From positions 66,160,134 to 66,224,133 of the forward strand of contig NC_133537.1 in NCBI RefSeq assembly GCF_048544455.1: a stretch of DNA of 64,000 nt, written 5' to 3'. The notes under the pieces are model-generated. The model saw only the letters and a list, made by a program, of their open reading frames with translations. It was not told where the DNA came from and did no database searches. Origin of the DNA: Silene latifolia (lineage: Eukaryota > Streptophyta > Magnoliopsida > Caryophyllales > Caryophyllaceae). Made by a program: the position numbers and the translations under genes. Of the stretch, positions 45,582 through 55,009 are shown piece after piece (the first letter of the stretch is position 1; each line of letters starts with the position of its first letter).

Positions 45582-47361
45582 AGGATGGCACTAAATCACC
45601 TCCAAATGGTGTTAAACTAGACTACTTTCGTCCTCAATTTCCAAATACTTTCGTCAAGAGCAATCGGATGGCGTGGAATGATGATTCCCATGATGCTAGT
45701 AGCATATGACATGACAAGTCTCGAGTTCTCTACAAAAGTAAAGGTCATGGATCGTCCCAAGCTCGACAAAGTGGCTTGACAAAAGGCTTTTTGGGAATGA
45801 AATGCTCTAATCGTTGTAAACAAGGGTGGATATGACTAGCATTCAAAAATTGACCTCATTCAACTTTCACATTTAAAAAATTAGAGATGGGGTTTGTCCC
45901 TTCCGTGCTAATGTCCTTTGCTTTCGCCAATCGCTTATTAGGCAACCGGTTAACCTCTAGACAATAGTTTTTCGGGGTGATAGTCACTCTGTCTTTGGGC
46001 GGTTGAATTCAGGGGGCCCAATTCAATGGATCCCTCTCCAAAGCACATCGAAGTGGTACGCCTCCATCAAAACAACTAAAATTCTCAATATTTCAACATT
46101 TCATAACAATTGAGGTTTCCTTAGCAATAAAACGTTTCCACATACAAAATCTTTGAAATGAGCACTTCAAACTTATTGGTAGAAAGTATTTTTGGGTTGC
46201 CATACCACAAGGTCAATCAAGGTCACCTAGACAAGTTAACCAAGTCCACATCGCATCACGGGGTTGGATAGGTGACTCACATGCAAACCCTTGACTAGGC
46301 TTTGGGTCATGGGTCGAAAGACACTAGTATGACACAATCTAGGGTGTTTTACATCCATTCTAGTAGGCAAAGTCTTAAGTTAAAAAAGTATTTGTAATGG
46401 CTTAATTGCTCTTGTCAAAGTTCCCAATTAGGCACTTTTCAAAATATTTCATCTAAATGCAACTATATGCCATGATGCAACTATTATATACATCCTAATG
46501 TAAGTGATTCTACCAACTAATATGACATATAAACTAAATGCAAGTCCTAAGTTCACATTGTTATACCGCATCAATCAAAATAAAGCCACATAGTCATTAA
46601 CATAAAGAGGAAAAAGGAGATTGGAAAGATCATACCATGCGGTCTTCATTATCCTCATGTCTCGGATGTGGCGTAGTCGGTCAATGTGAATAAGGGTAAA
46701 ACAAACACAATATATACAATAATATATACATGACTGCACTACAAAGGAAATGAACATGTTTTTGGTTTTTCAATTTTCAAATTTTTATGGTTTTTCGAAA
46801 TTTTTCAATTTTGATGGATTTTTTTTTTTGAATAAAAGTTAAGTTAGAATTCCCCATCCCCACACTAATATGGGCATTGTCCTCAATGGCCAAAATGATG
46901 GGAAATTATGCAAACATGATGCATGAATTCTACACTAAATGCAAGCTACACTAATCTACACTACATGATGCATGGTTTTTGTTTATGACGGAGAGGATAA
47001 TTTAGATTACCTCCCGTTGTGTATGCATGTACTTCCCCAAACCGAATTAGACATTATTGCTAATGTCCTAAGGTTGTGTGTAGTTCATGCATACACTATG
47101 CAATGCATGAAACTAAATTTGTCATTTTGGATTATCAAAAGGTGGGAGCAATAAAATGAGAACACCTCAATGGGGCCGAGGTGTTAGTCCTCTATGGTGC
47201 TAGGGCTACTCCAACAATGATCAAGATTAAATAAAATAAAAGTTAACAAAACACAAACTTCTTTTCAAGAAAATTGAAATTTAAAGAGAGGAGATGAGGA
47301 AACTTCACTTAAACTTAGATGGGTGCCTCATGACCGCTCCACCTAGCTATGAAGTAATCCT
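45582..47361 (-). other. 3' non-coding region of F1c (ORF1-proximal part)
   Basis: On the minus strand it aligns in part with the 3' regions of F1a and F1b, including the conserved block (46570-46690) and the tgaggacaatgcccata stretch (about 46866-46883). No gene. Confidence 0.68.
46570..46690 (-). other. Conserved Athila 3' block (F1c copy)
   Basis: Minus-strand copy of the block at 9470-9590 and 27645-27770. It is nearly identical over more than 100 bases despite the different orientation, location and LTR subfamily. Confidence 0.65.
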
Positions 47362-48902
47362 CTAGAGATCGGCATCATCTCCTTCTAGATCGCTATCCCA
47401 TATCTCCTTTGATGCATCACTCATATTCGGGTCCATGAACTCGTCCTCTTCACTTTCAAGCTCCACCGTGTCCCCTCCGCAAGAATTGTTGCTCCCCTCC
47501 TCTTGTCTCCCGTTTGCCCCTTCATTTGCCCTCTCCGAATTGGGGAAGAGTAAGTCCATTTGTGCCCATGAGGGGAATGCTCCTTCCTCACTAATCTTTC
47601 CCTTTTGAACCATATCGTGGTATTGAGGATAGAGTGCATAGTAGATGTCCACGTTGGTTTCATATTGGCGGTAGTGCAAATCTTGTAGAATTCCCGTGAC
47701 AAAGTCGTCACGGGGGAGGATGAAGGGGTTGGGATGGTTATACGGTTGATAGGGAAATGGGTAAGGAGGCACTTTGATCTTCTCATCTTGAGATTGTTGC
47801 TCTTGTTGTTGTTGTTGATTTGGAGGTGGTGGTGCTTGTCTTGGTTGGGTTGGGTTTGGAGGGATGAGGTAGGATGGTATTGGAGACAAAGGTCTTCTTC
47901 TCGGGGAAATCCGTGGTAGGCCGGTCATTGGTAGAAAAATCGGATCACTTCCTTTCGTTATCCACTTGATGCGCTTTTCAACCCCCTCAAGGGTTATCCA
48001 ATGATGATGAATGAGAATAAGATCTTCATTTATCCTCGTGTTTCCCGAAAGAGGAGTATACTTATTATTCTCATTGAATCTCGGATTGAAATGCTTCACA
48101 AGCCTAGTAATGAGTCCTCCATTCACAATGTGTTTCATCCCGTCATCATCACCATTCCTAAACTTTGCCCATTTCTCGAGTAACACTAGCGGTGAATTGA
48201 AGTGGTACACACTTCTTCCTTGAATATTGAGGTAGGATTCCATAAACACAAGGTCTAGTTGGTTCACGATCGCCGGATCTCGGCGAGCAAAGAGGGTGCC
48301 CGAGAGAAATCGATAAGTAAGTCTCAAGATCGGATTTTGAATATGAAAAGCGAGACATTCCTTGTTGTGTATGAAATCCCGGCCGGTCATGGCCCTCCAC
48401 AAAGGTTCAACACTGTATTTCTTTGGCTTCGATGTTCGGGTAGGCGAAACATCGAGTCCAAGCACATTTGCGAATTCTACAAGAGTCATCATCCTTGAAA
48501 CATTTTCTAACCTAAATTCTATGCAAATTGTTTTGTTCAAGGTTGTAATCTTCAAAAAGCTCAAAAACTCAAGCACAAGGGATCGATAAGTTTGCTCATG
48601 CATGTGGAAAATGGTAGAGAGTCCAAATACTTCAAAAGGGCTTTCACTTGGTGATAAATTCCAAGTTTCCTCAAGGTATCATGACATAAAAACTTAGTAG
48701 GGAGGATGTTCTTACTTAGAAGCCGGTGGAAGACTAGTCTTTGCACATCATTGATAAACTCAACATTTGAGAAGTCATCAAGTCTTGTAAGATCCACTAT
48801 TTCTTCATGCTCACTTCTTAATGTGTTGACATGGGAGGTGGAAGAACTTCCCCTCATCCTTGGTCTTCTCCCATTCCTAAAAGAAGATCTCCTTGGTGCC
48901 AT
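47362..48902 (-). pseudogene. Athila ORF1 of F1c, one frameshift
   Basis: The ATG at 48902 (MAPRRSSFRNGRR) opens a frame to about 48600, where one base is missing relative to F1a (gcccttttgaag against gcgctctttgaa). The rest (413 codons, 48603-47362) is open to the stop. It has the core EFRLEN, PLWRAMTGRDF, VNGGLITRLVKHFNPRF, then PPPPNQQQQQEQQ, PFILPRDDF, and an acidic C-terminus (DSDLEGDDADL). It is the best-preserved Athila ORF1 here. ORF1 function is unknown, and I see no signal peptide or membrane anchor that would support an envelope protein. Confidence 0.88.
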
Positions 48903-49059
48903 TCTTTGATTATTGAGCTGGGATTTTTGATTTGTTAAAGAATAAAGATGCTCCTTGTAAATTGAACGTTGCCTTTGAAAACCCTAGAAAATTGGGGCTT
49001 TTTGATTTTGTGGGGTAAAAGAGTGATTTGGATATGCTTTGGAGTCATAAGGAGGTGGG

Positions 49060-49066
49060 TTTTATA
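49060..49066 (-). promoter_or_regulatory. TATA box of a predicted internal ORF1 promoter (F1c)
   Basis: Minus-strand TATAAAA in ttattataaaaccc, 158 bases upstream of the ORF1 ATG and downstream of the motif array. The spacing is the same as in F1a (7015 to 7178). Confidence 0.52.
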
Positions 49067-49134
49067 ATAAAAGTGGAAGGAAGGGTGATGTGTCACAAAT
49101 TGTGTGGTGGGGTGTAATTAAATTAAGAAAAGTC

Positions 49135-49565
49135 GGGCCAAATCATCGCAGGAAGACGGGTGGATTCGAGCAGAAGACGCTCGGATTCAAGTTCCACGGG
49201 ACGGGCAGATTCTGGGTAAGACGCCCGGATTCTGTCACAGCTAACATTCCAAAAATATGACGCCACAAAGACGGGCGTCCCGAGCCTAAGACGCTCGGAT
49301 TCTTCAAATGCGGGACGGGCGTCTTCTGCTGAAGACGGCCGGATTCCTTTGCAGGGATTTTTCTTGAAATGCACAGGTAGAAAGACGGCCGTATTTCTGC
49401 AAAGCCGGCCGGATTCTTCAGGTCGAGCGTCTTCCCTTCTGAGACGCTCGGATTCTTCTACAGTCCCAAAATTTTCAATTTCTCAGTTTAGAAGGACGGA
49501 CGGATTCTTCACAGGCCGCCCGGATTATAGCAAGACGGCCGGATTCCAGGGAACACGCACGTGTT
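49135..49565 (-). repeat. GC-rich motif array upstream of ORF1 (F1c)
   Basis: More than a dozen units such as gacgctcggattc, gacgcccggattc, gacggccggattc and gacgggcgtcttc (plus-strand spelling). The unit differs from that of F1a/F1b (…ggatcc) but matches the array in the LTRs of F1c (gacggccggattc, gacgggcgtcttc at 36885-36990 and 54516-54625). Confidence 0.78.
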
Positions 49566-49806
49566 CAAGCTGTGAATTCTTCCTTTGACTTCCTTTCCTC
49601 TCATAGATGCTTCCCTACACTTGAAAATTGGTTCCTTCCATCATTCAAAATTCGTTAGTGACCCTCCCTCACTTACTCTCATGAAAAGAGCTTATGTTTA
49701 TTATTAAAGAAATGCAATAAAATTATAAATACAAGTTAGAGGGTTAGTATATTTACAAGTGGTGGTTTAGGGAGGACTCCACAAAACTCTCCCTTTGATG
49801 GTTCTT

Positions 49807-52800
49807 TCAAGGTTGAGAAGGCCCGAGGTAGGTGACCTCGACCTCTCCAATAAACGCTCCCTCATAGTATGGCTTCAACCTTTGGCCATTAACCTTGAAC
49901 TTGCTTCCATCTTCCGCTTTTAGTTCAAAATCTCCATATTTTCCAACTTCGGTTATCACATAGGGACCCATCCATCTAGAGTTCAACTTTCCCGGAAAAA
50001 GTCGGTAGCGGGAGTTGAATAGAAGGACTTTGTCCCCTTTGTGCAAGGCTTTTTGTCTAATCCTTTTGTCATGGAGCAACTTCGTCTTTTCTTTGTAGAT
50101 CTTGGCATTCTCATAGGATTGTAGTCGAAATTCCTCCAACTCTTGAATTTGAATCATCCTCTTTTGACCACTTAACTTGAGATCGAGATTAAGAGCTCGG
50201 ATTGCCCAAAAAGCTTTGTACTCCAATTCAATTGGCAAGTGACATGCTTTTCCATAGACAAGCTTGTAAGGGGAGGCTCATATGGGAGTCTTATAGGCCA
50301 TCCTATAAGCCCAAAGAGCATCATCAAGCTTTGTGCTCCAATCTTTTCGGGTCTTGTTCACAACTTTCTCAAGGATTTGTTTGATCTCTCTATTTGAAAC
50401 TTCAACTTGACCGCTTGTTTGAGGATGATACCCCAAGCCGGTTCTATGCTGAACACCATACTTGGTCAAAAGGGATGCAAGTTTCTTCTCATGGAAATGC
50501 GTTCCTCCATCACTTATGATCGCTCTAGGGACTCCAAATCTTGGGAAGATTATTTTCTTGAAGAGCTTGGTGACCGTTTTTGCATCATCATTTGGAGTGG
50601 CAATTGCCTCCACCCATTTTGAGACGTAGTCTACGGCCACAAGGATGTACTTATTTCTATTGGATGTCACAAAGGGGCCTTGGTAATCGATCCCCCAAAC
50701 ATCGAAGATCTCCACCTCTAGAATGCCTCTTTGTGGCATTTCGTTCCTCCAAGAGATATTCTCCGTTCGTTGACAAGCATCGCAATGAATGATGAACTCT
50801 CTTGTGTCTTAAAACATTGTAAGCCAATAGAAGCCCGATTGAAGAATTTTTGCAATGGTCCTTCTTGCTCCATGGTGCCCACCGTAGGGTGATGAGTGAC
50901 ATCCTTCCAAGATTCCTTGGACTTCCCATTGAGGGATGCATTTCCGGTAGAGTCCATCACTACACTCCTTGTAGAGGTTTGGGTCATCCCAAAAGTACCT
51001 CTTCACTTCGAATAGGAATCTCTTCCTTTGGTTGTGGTTCAAATTTGGAGGGAGTACTCTTCCAACAATATAGTTAGCATAATCGGCAAACCATGGGGTG
51101 ATGTGCCTTTCAAGTTGTGTTTGAATGGACATCAAAATATCGTCGGGAAATTAGTCATTGATAGGGGTTTCTCCATTTTCATCATGAAACCGGATCCTTG
51201 ACAAATGATCTGCCACTACATTCTCGGCTCCCTTTTTGTCTCTTATTTCCAAGTCAAATTCTTGAAGAAGCAAAATCCATCTCAACAACCTCGGTTTTGC
51301 CTCCTTCTTTATCAAGAGATGTCGGAGAGCACGGTGATCCGAAAAGACAATCACTTTGGATCCAAGCAAGTAGGAACGGAATTTGTCCAAAGCATAGACA
51401 ATGGCAAGAAGCTCTTTCTCGGTGGTATCATAGTTCACTTGGGAGGGATCAAGAGTCTTGCTTATATAATAGATGGCATGAAGAGCTCTTCCTACCCGTT
51501 GGCCAAGAACCGCTCCAACGGCGTAGTTACTAGCATCACACATAATCTCGAATGGTAGTTCCCAATTTGGAGGTTGAATGATCGGTGCCGAGATTAGTGC
51601 TTCCTTGATTCTATTAAAGGCTTCAATACACTCATCAGTGAAAAGGAATTGGGCATCTTTAAGCAAGAGTTGAGTGAGGAGTTTCGCTATTTTTGAAAAA
51701 TCCTTTATGAAACGGTGATAAAAACCCGCATGACCGAGAAAACTTCTCACCCCTCTAACATTCACGGGAGGTGGGAGTTTCTCTATCACCTCAACTTTAG
51801 CTTTATCGACCTCGATACCCTTTTCCGAGATTAAATGACCCAAAACAATTCCTTCATTGACCATGAAGTGACACTTTTTCCAATTTAAAACAAGACTAAC
51901 ATCTTCACATTTTTGCAATACAAGAGAAAGATTATGCAAACATGAGTCAAAGTCCTTTCCATAAACACTAAAATCATCCATAAAAACTTCCATTATGGTC
52001 TCTAAGTAATCGGAAAAGACACTCGTCATGCATCTTTGGAAAGTGGCGGGGGCATAACATAAACCAAAAGGCATCCTCCTATATGCAAAAGTACCATAAG
52101 GGCATGTGAAGGTGGTCTTATGTTGGTCATCCGGGTGTATAAGGATTTGGAAGAATCCCGAATATCCGTCAAGGTAACAAAAGAATTTGTTGGAAGCTAA
52201 CCTCTCAAGCATTTGGTCAATGAATGGTAGGGGGAAATGATCTTTTCTTGTTGCGGAGTTTAATTTTCGATAGTCAATACACATACGCCAACCGGTGATC
52301 ATCCTTGTGGGTATTAGTTCATTCTTTTCATTTGTCACTACCGTGGTACCTCCTTTCTTAGGTACCACTTGGACGGGGCTAACCCACAAAGAATCCGATA
52401 TGGGATATATGATTCCCGCATCAAGTAATTTCATAACTTCTCCTTTGACAACTTCTTGCATGTGGGGGTTCAATCTTCTTTGAGGTTGAATGGTAGGTCT
52501 ATGGTCTTCCTCTAGATGAATTCTATGCATGCAAAAATTGGGACTTATCTCCTTAAGGTCATCTAGACTATAACCTATAGCCTTCTCATGTTGTTTCAAC
52601 ACATCAAGCAAATTTCCCAATTGGTTCTCATAAAGTCTATCATTAACAATCACGGGTCTGGTCTTTGATTCATCAAGGTAAGCATATTTAAAATTTGGGA
52701 GAAGGGGTTTTAAAATAGGAGTTTGTACCTCACTTCCCTCCTTTGGAATTTCATTGAGAATTTGCTCCATCTCCATTAGAGATTCCATTCTGATAGCATA

Positions 52801-53124
52801 TTCAACTTGTTCTTCATTCTCATCAACCTCATCATATTCGAATTCCATGATGGATTCCTCTTGCTCTTGAGCTTGTAAGATGTCTTCTAGGATGGATTGC
52901 TCATCTTCTATAGGTTGACATGCTTCCACTAGGGTGTTATGCACCAATACGGATTGTGCATGAGTGAGTTCTTTGTTAGCTATAGCGGCCTCAAAAATAT
53001 CTATCTCCAATTCCCAATACATATTTTTAGCCTCACTTGCTTCCAAGGCTTCCAATGCTTGCATGGGATCTTTGAAGAAAGGTATATTTAAGTGGTCCTC
53101 TACAAAACAATCTATAAGGTCCAT
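49807..53124 (-). pseudogene. Athila pol (reverse transcriptase - RNase H - integrase), F1c copy with three stops
   Basis: One frame of about 1106 codons without frameshift, starting ATG at 53124 ([11 protein letters not shown]). The first 657 codons are open and hold the acidic leader, reverse transcriptase ([14 protein letters not shown]) and RNase H ([17 protein letters not shown]). Three stops interrupt the integrase part: TAA 51153-51151, TAA 50811-50809 and TGA 50280-50278. The integrase DDE residues are kept ([24 protein letters not shown]). Gag and protease are absent upstream. The frame aligns end to end with F1a pol, but the stops are at different codons. Confidence 0.94.
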
Positions 53125-53245
53125 CTTGCAAAATATCAAACAACTTGAAAATAATTAGAACAATCCTTGAGGAGTTTTACTTCCCCAAGGCAAAGAAAGA
53201 CACAACTAATAACAATATAAGAAAATCTAAATCAAGTTAACACCG

Positions 53246-53263
53246 TCCCCGGCAACGGCGCCA
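53246..53263 (-). other. Primer binding site of F1c (tRNA-Asp type)
   Basis: Minus strand TGGCGCCGTTGCCGGGGA, five bases from the LTR end. Identical to F1b. Confidence 0.9.
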
Positions 53264-53268
53264 TTTTT

Positions 53269-55004
53269 TGGTCAGACTAAATCTTTTCGGTAACTTGCCG
53301 TTAGGAGCACCTAGACCAAAACACAATTTATAGCTTCACAAACAACTCTACAATAAGTAAAGAGGCAAGTAAAGGTCGGATCCCAAGGGACGGGAATTGA
53401 GATGAGATTTCTATTGAAACTAGTGGTGTCTTAGGGGTGTCACAATTTGGGTTGATGTAGAAGGTCACTAAACTAAATAGCAATGAAAATAAACAAGCAA
53501 GATGAACTAAAAGGGTTGTAAACAATTGATAAAAAGCACTAGGGTGTCATGGGGTCATAGGGGATTCATGGGAATTGATCATACAAACATGTTCTCAAAT
53601 TATAAGCAAGCAATTATTGTTGTGATGGATTGAGTTGGGTTATATCTTACAATCCTAGGAAAGTTTGGGTCCCGGAGCCGAATCGATTAGATTGTACAAC
53701 ACCTACAAGTCGACTTAGTCTTCCCTACTCAACAACATGCATGGTCTAATGAGACTCGAGTTGGTTTATGTCTTACAAGTCTCATTGAAAAGGTAGGTGA
53801 TGGGTAAAAAATGCAAGGATTCATAGGCTCGCATTTCATCAAACATAATATGTGCATGAGTTGAGATCAAAACAAGCAAGCAAATAAACCATGAAAGCAT
53901 ATTAATTTAAGCATGAATCATTCCCCATGTTGGTTTCCCCTAATTACCCATTAACCCTAGCTATGGAACTACTCACTCATTATCATGTTGAACATGCTAG
54001 CAAGGTTGTCAATCATACCAACAAAGTGAAACATGATGAACAAATGAAAGTAATTAGCAATAATTAAAAAGGAATTAAGAGAATTATACCTACTAATGAT
54101 TCCAATAGTAAAGCAAAGAATAAAAAAAGTACTTGATGCTTGATTGAGAGGTTGTCAATCTCCCAATAATAACCCAAATAATCTTCAATTACCCAAAATA
54201 AAGGATGAACAAAAGAGAGATTAAGGAAATAAAACTTGTATTAAAACTTGATTAATTGTTGATTACAAACTAAAGAGAGATTTGATTGGTATTAAGTACT
54301 CTAAGGATTGATAAGAAGAACATGCTCTTCCAATTAGACTAATGGGGTATTTATAGTGGAAATTAGGTGGATGCATTAGGGTTAACTAAGGGCTTAAATG
54401 ACGATTAAGTCCCTACTTAGGGAAACGCCGGTATTTTCTGAAGGATGGGCATCTTTCTTGAAGCTTGAAGAAACGAATTTGCGATGTCTTGGAATCCGTG
54501 CGTCTTAGGCTCGGGACGGCCGGATTCTATTGTCTCTGCCCGGGCGTCTTTGGGAGAAGACGGGCGTCTTCTGGGGTTGCTGCCCGGGCGTCTTGTATGG
54601 AAGACGCACGGATTGTGGTGCTGGGGACGGGCGTCTTCAGGACAATCCGCACGGATTGCTGCTCAGCCATGTTTCTTCTTCTTTTCTTCCCTTTTCTTCA
54701 TAAAATCCTTGGGGATTTCCTTGGGGATGCAAGGATCTTTTCTCATCATTGCCCATCTACTATAATATGTACAAAGGCCTTCTAATCTTGTCTCTCCTTG
54801 ATGCTTGGTCATTGAATTCAATCAATTTAGTCTCATTTTGCCATGAAAATGCAAGGTTTGCACTCCTTTCCTACCAAGGACACAAAACCTCAAAGAATAT
54901 GCAAAACAAAGAAATAAAGACAATAAATGACCCAAATATGCACTAAAAAGCATAGGAGCAAGGCTAATTCGGGGGCTAAATATGCTCTAATTATGGTCAC
55001 ATCA
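53269..55004 (-). repeat. 5' LTR of F1c (1736 bp)
   Basis: On the minus strand it begins TGATGTGACCATAATTAG and ends AGTCTGACCA. The mate is 35638-37373. It holds a GC-rich array (about 54485-54660) upstream of the TATA box. Confidence 0.93.
54348..54355 (-). promoter_or_regulatory. TATA box of the F1c 5' LTR
   Basis: Minus-strand TATAAATA in actataaatacccc, about 130 bases downstream of the LTR motif array. Same octamer as in F1a and F1b. Confidence 0.7.
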
Positions 55005-55009
55005 GATGC

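Larger units (their letters stand above)
35638..55004 (-). mobile_element. Athila-type element F1c: pol + ORF1, no gag or protease; contains nested element F3
   Basis: Two 1736-bp LTRs (53269-55004 upstream, 35638-37373 downstream on the minus strand) are flanked by gatgc (35633-35637 and 55005-55009). Reading leftward: LTR, tRNA-Asp-type primer site (53246-53263), pol (53124-49807), motif array, ORF1 (48902-47362), 3' region with nested F3, LTR. By eye the LTRs differ at about 27 positions (roughly 1.5%) without length change, so the insertion is young. As in F1a, pol starts within ~125 bases of the primer site and no gag or protease is present. It inserted in codon 4 of RPA-like gene 2. Confidence 0.93.

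Noticed and set aside
54465..54785. Frames of 93-106 codons in the F1c LTRs (also 36834-37154)
   Set aside because: They run through the GC-rich motif array in the antisense direction of the element and are present in both LTRs only because the LTRs are nearly identical. No family resemblance.
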